64,000 nt of DNA from Rhodospirillaceae bacterium. Its GTDB lineage: Bacteria; Pseudomonadota; Alphaproteobacteria; Rhodospirillales; UBA2165. The DNA lies in the NCBI GenBank assembly GCA_018649725.1, contig JABIHH010000063.1, forward strand, positions 186,001 to 250,000. The letters run 5' to 3'. Below the pieces are notes generated by a model, which ran no database searches, had not been told where the DNA came from, and was given only the letters and a program-made list of their open reading frames with translations. The position numbers were made by a program, and so were the translations under genes. Shown here in pieces: positions 19,945 to 29,359 of this stretch; position 1 is the stretch's first letter; every line of letters starts with the position of its first letter.

Positions 19945-20937
19945 TTACTTTAGCTTCTCGGCGAGCACCGCTTTGAGATCGCTTTCCGCGCGCGCACCAT
20001 AATGAGAAATAATCTCGGCCGCCAAAATACCGCCAATGCGTCCACAAGTGGCGAGGTCCCTGCCTTGGGTCAGACCGTACAGAAAGCCAGCGGCATAAGA
20101 GTCGCCCGCGCCCGTTGTATCAACGACGTGCTCAACTTTTTCGGCATCCAGCACATGTACCTCATCGCCGGCAACAACGACCGAGCCTTGTGAACTTCTG
20201 GTCAGAGCGACGATTTCGCAATTGCCCCTGACCTGCTGAAGTGCTTCATCAAAACCATCGACCTGATAAAGCGATTTAATTTCGTCTTCATTGGCAAATA
20301 AAATATTTACATGGTTCTCAACGAGATCGCAAAATTCATCCCGGTAGCGATCAACACAAAACGGATCCGAAAGACTGAGCGCTACCTGCCGGCCTGATTG
20401 TTCGGCGATTTTAGCTGCCTTCACAAAGGCCTCTTTGGCGCGCGGCGGATCATACAAATAGCCTTCCAAATACAGCACCTTGGACGCACCAATAATCTGA
20501 TCATCGACATCTTCGGGGCCAAGATCAACGCAGGCGCCGAGGAAAGTCTGCATGGTTCGCTCGGCATCCGGTGTGACGCATATCAAACACCGTGCCGTCG
20601 GTGCGCCATTTTCATCCGGCGCGGTCTCAAAGGAGACACCCGCGGCCCGAATATCATGGGTAAAAACTTCGCCCAGCTGATCCTTGCAGACCTTGCCGAT
20701 AAATGCGCCCGCGCCGCCAAGCGAAGCTATGCCGGCAATCGTGTTGGCCGCCGAGCCGCCCGACATTTCAACGCCCGAGCCCATCAGCCCATATATATTT
20801 TCTGCCGTTTCAGCGTCGATGATTGTCATCGCTCCTTTGGCAAGGCCATGTTCTTCTAAGAAGGCATCTTCGGCGTGGGCCAAAACATCGACGATCGCAT
20901 TGCCAATACCAACTACATCAAATTTAGGATCACTCAT
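19945..20937 (-). CDS. PfkB-family sugar/nucleoside kinase (adenosine kinase-like)
   Basis: VVGIGNAIVDVLAHAED..., SGGSAANTIAGIASLGG, DTTGAGDSYAAGFLYGL. Confidence 0.93.
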   Translation of the reverse strand: MSDPKFDVVGIGNAIVDVLAHAEDAFLEEHGLAKGAMTIIDAETAENIYGLMGSGVEMSGGSAANTIAGIASLGGAGAFIGKVCKDQLGEVFTHDIRAAGVSFETAPDENGAPTARCLICVTPDAERTMQTFLGACVDLGPEDVDDQIIGASKVLYLEGYLYDPPRAKEAFVKAAKIAEQSGRQVALSLSDPFCVDRYRDEFCDLVENHVNILFANEDEIKSLYQVDGFDEALQQVRGNCEIVALTRSSQGSVVVAGDEVHVLDAEKVEHVVDTTGAGDSYAAGFLYGLTQGRDLATCGRIGGILAAEIISHYGARAESDLKAVLAEKLK

Positions 20938-21058
20938 TTAATTTTTTCGCCTTATCAATTAGGGTGCGCAGAAGTTGGCAGTATAGCTTCGCTCTCAGGC
21001 GCTTCAAGTGGTCCTGCCAAATTAGCTGTCCGCCCTCTTGTAGTCTTCGGCAAACCCC

Positions 21059-21090
21059 GATAAATAGAGGGATAAATAGAGTGATAAACT
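21059..21090 (+). repeat. 12-bp tandem repeat (about 2.7 units) upstream of EI24-like gene
   Basis: gataaatagagg / gataaatagagt / gataaact. Confidence 0.8.
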
Positions 21091-21136
21091 TAAAGCAGCG
21101 CCTTATGATTTGGCGATATATTGGAACAGCTTCTTG

Positions 21137-21850
21137 ATGATTTCTGCCTTCTCTCTTGCTTTCGGACAACTCTCCGATAAATCTTTCCGCAAAGTCGTCT
21201 GGATTGGAATTATCGGCTCCTTGTCGATCTTTTTCATCGTCTGGCTGGTCATTGCCTATGCCCTGTTTCAAACCGATCTCTTTTCAACCGGCTGGGTGTT
21301 TGGATTTTTTGACTGGATCGTCGAAAAGCTATCCGATATTTTCGGCAGTATTCTGGTAATGATCGCAACCTGGTTTCTGTTTCCGGCCGTGGTGACATTG
21401 ATTGTCAGTTTTTTTCTCGAACAGGCCGCCCTGGCTGTTGAAAGTAAGCATTATCCCGACTTACCGGCAACGCGCGGCCAGGGTTTAAGCGAAATTCTTA
21501 AAATAACGCTTAAGTTTACCGGCCTCTCGATCCTGCTGAATATTTTGGCGCTGCCGATTTATCTGGTGTTCTTTTTCTTAGGGCCGCTCAATCTTTTTGT
21601 CTTCTACGCGCTGAACGGGTATCTTCTCGGCAGGGAATATTTTGAACTTATTGCGCATCGGCGCATGGAGCCTTTACAGGCCCTGCATTTGCGCCGCGCC
21701 TTTCAGGGGCAAATGTTCCTGGCCGGGGTCATTATCACCTTTTTGATGACGATTCCGGTGGTAAACTTGTTAGCGCCGGTTATCGCGACCGCTACGATGG
21801 TGCATTTGGTACAAGGATGGCGCAATAGATTAGACGCAGTGAAGAGATAA
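21137..21850 (+). CDS. EI24/CysZ-like domain multi-TM protein
   Basis: MISAFSLAFGQLSDKSFRKVVW...NGYLLGREYFELIAHRRM; EI24-like topology. ORF track starts at 21110; the internal Met is at 21137. Confidence 0.75.
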   Translation: MISAFSLAFGQLSDKSFRKVVWIGIIGSLSIFFIVWLVIAYALFQTDLFSTGWVFGFFDWIVEKLSDIFGSILVMIATWFLFPAVVTLIVSFFLEQAALAVESKHYPDLPATRGQGLSEILKITLKFTGLSILLNILALPIYLVFFFLGPLNLFVFYALNGYLLGREYFELIAHRRMEPLQALHLRRAFQGQMFLAGVIITFLMTIPVVNLLAPVIATATMVHLVQGWRNRLDAVKR

Positions 21851-21903
21851 ACAGAACGATTAGCTTTAATGTTTGGCCCCTTAGTTTTACCCTGGGACTT
21901 ATT

Positions 21904-21978
21904 ATGGGAATCACTATCAGCTTGTTTGGGATAATTGCCAAAAAATTGATTGGAAATGACAATGTTTGGAAAAAATAA
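21904..21978 (+). CDS. candidate small membrane peptide overlapping bactofilin start (24 aa)
   Basis: MGITISLFGIIAKKLIGNDNVWKK*; the same frame is open and hydrophobic further upstream (SFTLGLIMGITISLFGIIA). No clear Shine-Dalgarno. Confidence 0.2.
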   Translation: MGITISLFGIIAKKLIGNDNVWKK

Positions 21979-22570
21979 AAATACGGACAACGGCGCAAAA
22001 GGTGAGAGCAACAGCCCATCAACGGGCAGCGGCGGCGATAACCAAGACAACAAGAATATCTCCGCACCACCGCTGAAACCTTTCTCCAAGAAAGGCTCAC
22101 ATGGCCCAAGCAAAAATTCCGGTGCGCCTTTCCGGCCGGAAATTCCCGGCGGTCCAAAACGCTCAGAACATATGTTGTCATTGGATGATGAGGCAAACCG
22201 CCTCACGGTAGGCCGAAACATCTGCCTCAACGGTGAGATTACAGCCTGTGAAAAACTTGTCGTCGACGGCCGGGTTGAGGCCACTTTAACCGATGCGCAC
22301 ACCATCGAAGTATCACCAAGCGGATATTTCAAAGGTAATGCTGATGTCATGGAAGCTGAAATCAGTGGTAAATTCGAAGGCACCCTCGTCGCCAAGGATC
22401 TATTGACCATTCATAAAGATGGCAAAATTGACGGCTCGGTGCGCTATGGTCGTATTGTTATCGAGGCGGGCGGCCAAATTTCCGGCGATATGGCCTCATT
22501 GAACGAAGACGATGGCGACACGGATGAACATTCTGGAGAGGCTGCCTCTGAGACTAGCAGCTCCAGCTAA
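21962..22570 (+). CDS. bactofilin-family polymer-forming protein
   Basis: NRLTVGRNICLNGEITACEKLVVDGRVEATLTDAHTIEVSPSGYFKGNADVMEAEISGKFEGTLVAKDLLTIHKDGKIDGSVRYGRIVIEAGGQISGD beta-helical core. Confidence 0.92.
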   Translation: MFGKNKNTDNGAKGESNSPSTGSGGDNQDNKNISAPPLKPFSKKGSHGPSKNSGAPFRPEIPGGPKRSEHMLSLDDEANRLTVGRNICLNGEITACEKLVVDGRVEATLTDAHTIEVSPSGYFKGNADVMEAEISGKFEGTLVAKDLLTIHKDGKIDGSVRYGRIVIEAGGQISGDMASLNEDDGDTDEHSGEAASETSSSS

Positions 22571-22581
22571 AGGGGGAAACT

Positions 22582-23883
22582 TTGGCCAGAAGAATGCTGC
22601 CCGTCCTATCACACGTGTTATTTCGTGGGGCATCTAATATAACGTCAAAACTGGCCGTCATCACAGTCGTTCTGTTTCTCAGCGCCTGTGCATTTGATCC
22701 CTCAACAATTATTCGCTCACCCCGAACGCCCGAGGCGGTGGATGCCACCAATAACGATGAGGCTCCGGCGGGTGAGACCAAGCAAGAAGCTAAAGAAGGC
22801 GATGAGGTGCCCCCCGAAATTGCCGAGGCGGTTAAAAAACCTGAACAAGTGGCCACTGTCGAAATTGACCTGACAAATTTTAAAGAGCGCTTGCTGGGTT
22901 TGGAAGGCGATGAAATCAATGAGCTTTTGGGCAAACCAAAATTCGAGCGCGACGAGCCACCCGCCAAAATCTGGCAATTCCAAAGCAATGTCTGCTTTGT
23001 CGATTTGTTTTTATTCACCGAAGACGGAAAGCTAACGGTTGACCATGTCGAAATTCGCGGCAAGAAGGTTGAGAAAGTAGATGAGAAGGCCTGCTTCGCC
23101 AGCATCTTAAAAGCGGCCAATGGCGGCGAAGGCAAACCCGCCCCGGTCGGGCCTCTGCAACCCGCGCCGGGCGCCGTAAAAGTTGCCCCCGTTTCAAAAT
23201 CAGTGGAAGAAGATAGTGGCGAAGAAATTGCTCCGCCCTCGCTGATTAAGGAAGAGCCGGAGGACAGTGGCGAAGAGCCCGAGGTGCCGGCTTTCGGTGA
23301 GGAAGATCCGCCCTCAGATACACCTTCTGATCAACCAAAGGAAAAAAAAGCTCTAGACGAGGACCCTGAGCTTCCGGCCTTCGGTACCGAAGATCCACCC
23401 GCGGAGCCGGCGCAAGATCCAGACCAAGATCCAACAAATGGAAAAGGCGCGAAAGAGGAAGAGATTGAAGTACCGGCCTTCGGCGAGGAAGACCCGCCCG
23501 CAACAACCGGGGGTGAAAAGGCCCCGGCAAAAGCGCCCAAAGAACCCGCTCAAAGTGAAGAAGACGAGCCTGAAGTTGAATTTCAACTCTCCCCGGCACC
23601 AGGCAAATCTCCAGAGCCGAAAGCAGAACCAAAAGTTGTAGATGAGCCGGAAGCAGAACCTGAATCAGAGCCTGAACCAGAAGCGGAGCCGGAGCCTGAA
23701 CCTGAGCCGGAGAAGGCAGCGCCTATTTCTGACGTTGAATCGGATCGCGATCCGCTGGAAAGCGACGGCGAGGAAAAAGATTTGGCGGATGACAATAAAA
23801 CCGAAAGCGATGAATTACCAAATGCGCCGAAACTCGGCACCACCCAGACCGAAGACGATCTGCTGGAAGATCCCGCACCTTAA
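22582..23883 (+). CDS. hypothetical lipoprotein with long Glu/Pro-rich repetitive tail
   Basis: Lipobox-like LSACAF; folded region LLGLEGDEINELLGKPKFERDEPPAKIWQFQSNVCFVDLFLFTEDG; tail with three PAFGxEDPP units and an EP-rich run. Confidence 0.75.
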   Translation: MARRMLPVLSHVLFRGASNITSKLAVITVVLFLSACAFDPSTIIRSPRTPEAVDATNNDEAPAGETKQEAKEGDEVPPEIAEAVKKPEQVATVEIDLTNFKERLLGLEGDEINELLGKPKFERDEPPAKIWQFQSNVCFVDLFLFTEDGKLTVDHVEIRGKKVEKVDEKACFASILKAANGGEGKPAPVGPLQPAPGAVKVAPVSKSVEEDSGEEIAPPSLIKEEPEDSGEEPEVPAFGEEDPPSDTPSDQPKEKKALDEDPELPAFGTEDPPAEPAQDPDQDPTNGKGAKEEEIEVPAFGEEDPPATTGGEKAPAKAPKEPAQSEEDEPEVEFQLSPAPGKSPEPKAEPKVVDEPEAEPESEPEPEAEPEPEPEPEKAAPISDVESDRDPLESDGEEKDLADDNKTESDELPNAPKLGTTQTEDDLLEDPAP

Positions 23884-23892
23884 ATCGGGCGC

Positions 23893-24534
23893 TCAGCCAT
23901 CCAGCGTGGTTTTACCTTTAAAAGCGCACTGCTCTTTAACAACGCAAACCGGACAGTCGGGCTTTCGGGCCTTACAGACATAGCGCCCGTGCAAAATCAG
24001 CCAATGATGGGCATGACGCATAAATTCAGCTGGTGTGGCTTTTTCTAATTTTTTCTCGACCTCTAGCGGCGTTTTACCGGGTGCTAGGCCGGTGCGATTG
24101 CCGAGACGGAAGAGATGAGTGTCGACCGCAATGGTCGGCTGGCCAAAAGCAATATTGAGCACAACATTGGCCGTCTTGCGGCCAACACCAGCCAGCTTTT
24201 GCAATTCGTCCCGAGTTTCAGGAATTTTGCCGTTATAGTCATCTAGGAGCATGTGGCTGAGCTTGATGACGTTTTTAGCTTTGGCATTATAAAGCCCGAT
24301 GGTCTTGATGTAATCTTTCAGCTTGGCCTCGCCGAGCTCGACCATTTTTTGAGGCGTCTTCACAACCTTAAACAACGGCCGGGTCGCTTTATTGACACCG
24401 ACATCAGTTGCTTGCGCCGACAGCACCACAGCCACCAAAAGCGTATAATTATTCACATAATGCAGCTCACCTTTAGGCTCCGGATTTTGCTTTTCAAGAT
24501 TGCTGTAAAAGGCGTGAATTTTTTCTTTTTTCAT
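23893..24534 (-). CDS. nth: endonuclease III
   Basis: VVLSAQATDVGVNKATRPLF, LAGVGRKTANVVLNIAFG, VDTHLFRLGNRTGLA, C-terminal Fe-S CKARKPDCPVCVVKEQC. Confidence 0.97.
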   Translation of the reverse strand: MKKEKIHAFYSNLEKQNPEPKGELHYVNNYTLLVAVVLSAQATDVGVNKATRPLFKVVKTPQKMVELGEAKLKDYIKTIGLYNAKAKNVIKLSHMLLDDYNGKIPETRDELQKLAGVGRKTANVVLNIAFGQPTIAVDTHLFRLGNRTGLAPGKTPLEVEKKLEKATPAEFMRHAHHWLILHGRYVCKARKPDCPVCVVKEQCAFKGKTTLDG

Positions 24535-24594
24535 TTTTCTATATTTTCAGGCTATTCTAGTGCTGTCAAAGGGAACAAAATAAAAAGGGCCGGG

Positions 24595-25089
24595 ATGCTC
24601 GAAATAACCAACCACAAGACCTATCGACCGGAAGACGTCTTTCTTGAAATCGTCATGCGGCCAAGCACGATGGCTGATCTCGGCACCGTTAAGTGGATTT
24701 TGGGCGGCATTGCTTTTGTCTGTCTCAGCCTGGGTCTGGCTTTTTGGGCGATTGGTGCGGGGCCGGTTATGCCATTTATGGTTATTGAGGTCGCCTTGCT
24801 TTTTGCAGCTTATCGATTTGGAGTTAACCAGGGCCGCAAAATGGAAGTTTTGTCACTAAGTGAAAATGAGCTCATTGTGCGAAAAATTGGCCGCAGCCGA
24901 GAAGCCATAAGGATGCAGCCCTACTGGAGCACAATTGATCTCTCGCAAGAGCCTGGCCAACACATGCAGCTCCATCTCAGATCAAAGGGGTATTATATCG
25001 AAGTGGGATCGCTTTTAGCGCCCATTGAGCGCCAACAATTAGCCGACGCCCTTGGCCCCGCTTTGCAAAAAATAAAGGGCGCTATTTAA
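24595..25089 (+). CDS. DUF2244 domain-containing membrane protein
   Basis: ATG at 24595: MLEITNHKTYRPEDVFLEIVMRPSTMADLGTVKWILGG...; two TM helices and DUF2244-like tail. The longer 24253 ORF reads antisense through nth. Confidence 0.75.
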   Translation: MLEITNHKTYRPEDVFLEIVMRPSTMADLGTVKWILGGIAFVCLSLGLAFWAIGAGPVMPFMVIEVALLFAAYRFGVNQGRKMEVLSLSENELIVRKIGRSREAIRMQPYWSTIDLSQEPGQHMQLHLRSKGYYIEVGSLLAPIERQQLADALGPALQKIKGAI

Positions 25090-25882
25090 AGCCCAACACA
25101 TCAAGCATGTCATAAAGACCTGGAGCTTGACCTTCGGTCCAGCTTGCTGCCCGAACCGCACCTTTGGAAAAAATGCCGCGCGACGCCGCTTTATGGACAA
25201 GCTCAACCCGCTCGCTGTCACCGGCATAGACGACCGTGTGCTCACCCACGACTTCACCGCCGCGCAAAGAAGTGAAGCCGATATCGCCTTTATTGCGGGC
25301 ACCCGTGATGCCATCCCGGCCCCGGGCCGAAACATCATCCAGCTTGACACCCCGGCCTTTGGCCGCTGCCTCACCGAGGCCGATGGCGGTGCCAGACGGT
25401 GCGTCGACTTTATGCTTGTGATGCATCTCCATGATCTCGATATCGTAGTCATCATCGAGAATACCGGAGAGTTGCTCGGTCAGCGCAAACAGCACATTGA
25501 CGCCGATTGAGAAATTCATCGCTTTAACAATGGTGATATCTTTTGCCGCAGCTTCTATCAACGCTAGGCCATCGGCATCATGACCGGTGGTGCCTAAAAT
25601 AAGCGCGGTGTTGTGCGTCTTAGCCAACTCAAGATGATGGGGCGTTGCCACGGGGAGCGTAAAATCAATGATCACATCGGCGGCGGCAAACAAGGCCGCC
25701 GCATCTTCAGAGATTTCTAAGCCACAAGCCGAAAGACCTGCATGAGCTGCAACATCGCTGCCCAATGCGGGATTGCCCGGCCCTTCTGTGCCGCCCGTCA
25801 ATTCGCAGCCATCTGTATTGGTCACTTCCTGGACCAGCATCTGGCCCATGCGTCCGGCGCAGCCGACAATTCCGATTTTCAT
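25082..25882 (-). CDS. dapB: 4-hydroxy-tetrahydrodipicolinate reductase
   Basis: MKIGIVGCAGRMGQMLVQEV, IMEMHHKHKVDAPSGTAIGLGEA. Confidence 0.97.
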   Translation of the reverse strand: MKIGIVGCAGRMGQMLVQEVTNTDGCELTGGTEGPGNPALGSDVAAHAGLSACGLEISEDAAALFAAADVIIDFTLPVATPHHLELAKTHNTALILGTTGHDADGLALIEAAAKDITIVKAMNFSIGVNVLFALTEQLSGILDDDYDIEIMEMHHKHKVDAPSGTAIGLGEAAAKGRGVKLDDVSARGRDGITGARNKGDIGFTSLRGGEVVGEHTVVYAGDSERVELVHKAASRGIFSKGAVRAASWTEGQAPGLYDMLDVLGFK

Positions 25883-25905
25883 CTAGGCCCCCTATTTCAG
25901 CCTGC

Positions 25906-27054
25906 TTAGTCTTTAAGGTCTTCCCACAAATCTTTGACTTTAGTGAAAAAGCCATCGGATTCCGGATTATTCTGCTCCGCTCCGCCTTCAGATTCAAATT
26001 CTTTTAACAATTCTTTTTGCTTTTTCGACAAATTCACCGGTGTTTCAACCGAGGCCTGGACAAACATATCGCCGCGTTCTTTCGAGCGCAGGACCGACAT
26101 GCCTTTGCTTTTGAGCCTAAACTGGTGACCCGATTGAGTGCCGGTTGGAATGGTTATTCGGGCGCGCCCGCCATCGACGGTTGGCACTTCAATATGCCCG
26201 CCAAGCGCCGCTGTGGTCAGCGGGATTGGCACGGCGCAATAAATATTGGCGCTGTCGCGTTGGAAAATATGATGCGGCGAAACGGAAATGAAAATATAGA
26301 GATCGCCGGAAGGCGCGCCATTGAGCCCCGCTTCACCTTCGCCTGAAAGCCGGATCCGTGTGCCGTCTTCAACGCCAGCTGGAATGGTAACCGAGAGGGT
26401 TTTTTCCTGATGCACCCGACCCGAGCCGCTGCAATTCGAGCACGCGTCTTTGATAAATTTACCGGCGCCCTGACAAGTTGGGCAGGCCCGCTCTATTGTG
26501 AAAAAGCCTTGCTGAGCGCGCACTTTACCATGGCCGTTACAGGCTGGACAGGTATCGGGCGCCACGCCGCCATCGGTGCCAATACCGTGGCAGTCGTCAC
26601 AAGAGACCGAGGTCGGCACGCGGATATTGGTTTTATTGCCTTTAAAGGCTTCGGTGATGGAGATCTCCATATTATAGCGAAGATCAGAGCCGCGGCTCGA
26701 TCCTTGGCGACCCCCTCGGCCACCGCCGCCCATAAAGTCACCGAACATGTCTTCGAAAATATCGGCAAAACCCGCACCGCCAAAGCCGCCCTGGCCGCCC
26801 TGGCCGCCAAAGCCACCGGGACCGCCTTGCTCGAACGCAGCATGGCCAAAGCGATCATAAGCCGCGCGCTTTTCCTCATCGGACAGCACGTCATTAGCCT
26901 CATTGACTTCTTTGAAACTTTTCTCGGCTTCAGGATTGTCTGCATTGCGATCGGGATGATATTTCATCGCCATTTTTCGATAGGCTTTTTTTATGTCATC
27001 CTGAGACGCATTTCGATCAACGCCGAGCGTGGTATAATAATCTTCTTTCGCCAT
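25906..27054 (-). CDS. dnaJ: chaperone DnaJ
   Basis: J-domain [37 protein letters not shown], Gly-rich linker, CxxCxG zinc motifs. Confidence 0.98.
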   Translation of the reverse strand: MAKEDYYTTLGVDRNASQDDIKKAYRKMAMKYHPDRNADNPEAEKSFKEVNEANDVLSDEEKRAAYDRFGHAAFEQGGPGGFGGQGGQGGFGGAGFADIFEDMFGDFMGGGGRGGRQGSSRGSDLRYNMEISITEAFKGNKTNIRVPTSVSCDDCHGIGTDGGVAPDTCPACNGHGKVRAQQGFFTIERACPTCQGAGKFIKDACSNCSGSGRVHQEKTLSVTIPAGVEDGTRIRLSGEGEAGLNGAPSGDLYIFISVSPHHIFQRDSANIYCAVPIPLTTAALGGHIEVPTVDGGRARITIPTGTQSGHQFRLKSKGMSVLRSKERGDMFVQASVETPVNLSKKQKELLKEFESEGGAEQNNPESDGFFTKVKDLWEDLKD

Positions 27055-27133
27055 TAGGCGGACCCCACCTTGAATATGTCATGAGCGTTTCCACAAGCTT
27101 TATGGAGAACGCCCATCACATTTATCCTAAAGA

Positions 27134-29140
27134 CTAGCTGTCTTTCTTTTCACTGTCTTTGTTTTCGCTGTCTTTGTTTTCAGGATCGACCTCTTCAAAT
27201 TCAGCGTCGACAATGGTTTCATCGGCAGCTTCCGCACCGGCGTCTCCGCCTGCATCCGCGCCCATGCCCGCAGCCATATTGTTTGGATCAAAGCCTTCCA
27301 TACCTTCCGGCATTTCTCCGCCTTCTTCCTGGCTGGCTTTATACATTGCCTCACCAAGTTTCATAGCTGCTTCCATCAAAGCATCAGACTTTTCTTTAAT
27401 CTCTTCACCTTTGGCTTCTTCATTGGCCAGCACGTCTTTAACAACGGTGACGGCTGCTTCGATCTCTGCTTTTTCTTCTTCAGAAATCTTATCGCCATAT
27501 TCGCTCAGATTTTTTTCTGTCGAATGAACCAAAGAATCTGCCTGGTTGCGGGCTTCGACCATTTCCTTGCGTTCTTTATCTTCATCGGCATGCGCTTCAG
27601 CGTCCTGAACCATGCCGTCAATATCTGCATCGGAAAGACCGCCTGAGGCTTGGATGCGAATTTGTTGCTCCTTGCCGGTTGCTTTGTCTTTTGCCGAAAC
27701 ATTAACGATACCATTGGCATCAATATCAAATGTCACTTCGATTTGCGGCATACCGCGTGGGCTCGGCGGAATACCAACGAGATCAAACTGGCCAAGCAAT
27801 TTGTTATCGGCGGCCATTTCACGCTCACCTTGGAACACCCGAATGGTCACCGCGCCCTGGTTATCCTCAGCAGTTGAGAAGACCTGACTTTTGCGGGTCG
27901 GGATTGTGGTGTTGCGATCGATCAGGCGGGTAAACACGCCGCCCAGAGTTTCGATACCAAGAGACAATGGCGTCACATCCAAGAGCAACACATCTTTAAC
28001 ATCGCCTTGCAGTACGCCGCCTTGAATGGCGGCACCAAGGGCAACCACTTCATCTGGGTTCACGCCCTGATGAGGCTCTTTACCAAAGAACTCCTGAACG
28101 ATTTCCTGAACCTTCGGCATCCGGGTCATACCACCGACCAAGATCACTTCGTCGATCTCACCGGCAGAAATACCGGCATCTTTCAAAGCCGCCTTACAAG
28201 GTGCAATCGTGCGCTCGATCAATTTCTCGACCAAGGCTTCCAATTTTGCCCGCGTCAATTTGATGTTAAGGTGTTTCGGGCCGGATTGATCAGCTGTCAC
28301 AAACGGCAAATTCACTTCCGTTTGCATCGTGCTTGAAAGCTCAACTTTGGCTTTCTCAGCGCCCTCTTTCAGACGTTGCAGTGCCAGGCGATCTTCGCGC
28401 AGATCAACGCCCTGCTCTTTTTTAAACTCGTCAGCAAGATAATCGATGATGCATTGGTCAAAGTCCTCACCGCCCAGGAACGTATCACCATTGGTCGATT
28501 TCACTTCGAACACGCCATCGCCAATTTCAAGGACGGAGACGTCAAAGGTACCGCCGCCTAAGTCATAAACAACGATAGTGCCGTTTTGATTTTTATCGAG
28601 GCCATAAGCCAGCGCCGCAGCGGTCGGCTCGTTGATAATACGGAGCACTTCAAGGCCGGCAATCTTACCGGCGTCTTTGGTGGCCTGGCGTTGGGAGTCA
28701 TTAAAATAAGCCGGAACTGTGATGACGGCTTGGGTGACATCTTCACCGAGATAAGTTTCGGCGGTCTCTTTCATTTTTTGCAGAATGAAGGCAGAGATCT
28801 GGCTCGGGCTATATTTTTCATCTTTAGCTTCAACCCAGGCATCGCCATTATCACCCGAGACAATATGATATGGCACCAGGCCTTTATCTTTCTCGGTCAG
28901 CGGATCGTCGAAGCGGCGACCGATCAAACGCTTAATAGCAAAAAGGGTATCTACAGGATTGGTAACAGCTTGGCGCTTGGCCGGTTGTCCAACCAGTCGC
29001 TCACCGCCATCGGCAAAGGCGACCATGGAAGGTGTCGTACGTGTACCTTCCGAGTTTTCGATTACTTTCGCATCAGAGCCTTCCATTAAGGCAATGCAAG
29101 AGTTTGTCGTACCTAAATCAATTCCAATTACTTTACTCAT
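27134..29140 (-). CDS. dnaK: chaperone DnaK (Hsp70)
   Basis: [21 protein letters not shown]..., [23 protein letters not shown]. Confidence 0.99.
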   Translation of the reverse strand: MSKVIGIDLGTTNSCIALMEGSDAKVIENSEGTRTTPSMVAFADGGERLVGQPAKRQAVTNPVDTLFAIKRLIGRRFDDPLTEKDKGLVPYHIVSGDNGDAWVEAKDEKYSPSQISAFILQKMKETAETYLGEDVTQAVITVPAYFNDSQRQATKDAGKIAGLEVLRIINEPTAAALAYGLDKNQNGTIVVYDLGGGTFDVSVLEIGDGVFEVKSTNGDTFLGGEDFDQCIIDYLADEFKKEQGVDLREDRLALQRLKEGAEKAKVELSSTMQTEVNLPFVTADQSGPKHLNIKLTRAKLEALVEKLIERTIAPCKAALKDAGISAGEIDEVILVGGMTRMPKVQEIVQEFFGKEPHQGVNPDEVVALGAAIQGGVLQGDVKDVLLLDVTPLSLGIETLGGVFTRLIDRNTTIPTRKSQVFSTAEDNQGAVTIRVFQGEREMAADNKLLGQFDLVGIPPSPRGMPQIEVTFDIDANGIVNVSAKDKATGKEQQIRIQASGGLSDADIDGMVQDAEAHADEDKERKEMVEARNQADSLVHSTEKNLSEYGDKISEEEKAEIEAAVTVVKDVLANEEAKGEEIKEKSDALMEAAMKLGEAMYKASQEEGGEMPEGMEGFDPNNMAAGMGADAGGDAGAEAADETIVDAEFEEVDPENKDSENKDSEKKDS
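27137..27181 (-). repeat. 3 x 15-bp tandem repeat at 3' end of dnaK
   Basis: gctgtctttcttttc/actgtctttgttttc/gctgtctttgttttc on the + strand, encoding [15 protein letters not shown]. Confidence 0.95.
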
Positions 29141-29265
29141 TTTTTCTGTCCTCTCAATTTAGCAACAGAACCCAGCGGCCCGAAATCGTTTTGGCACCGC
29201 CCGGGTCAGGGTGGTTAGGGGGAGTTAAAATTCGCTGAAAAAATCAATCAGCCTCTTTGAGCGTT

Positions 29266-29294
29266 ATATAAGCCGCCTCTTATTCACCTGCAAC
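29266..29294 (-). promoter_or_regulatory. possible heat-shock (RpoH-type) promoter upstream of dnaK
   Basis: Minus strand GTTG-N18-CTTATAT; CTTATAT resembles the alphaproteobacterial sigma-32 -10 element; the -35 match is imperfect. Confidence 0.25.
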
Positions 29295-29359
29295 CACTCA
29301 AATCGATTATTTTCCTAAAAAAGTGGGGAAAAAGCGGGTAATTCGACAACAATTTACAG

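Noticed and set aside
21703-22410. 235-aa minus ORF opposite the bactofilin
   Set aside because: Opposite a clear bactofilin beta-helix; Ser/Pro-rich shadow frame.
24253-24594. N-terminal extension of the DUF2244 ORF
   Set aside because: Extension reads antisense through nth; an ATG at 24595 gives the DUF2244-like start.
26410-27057. 215-aa + strand ORF opposite dnaJ
   Set aside because: Shadow ORF caused by the Gly-rich and Cys-rich codon composition of dnaJ.
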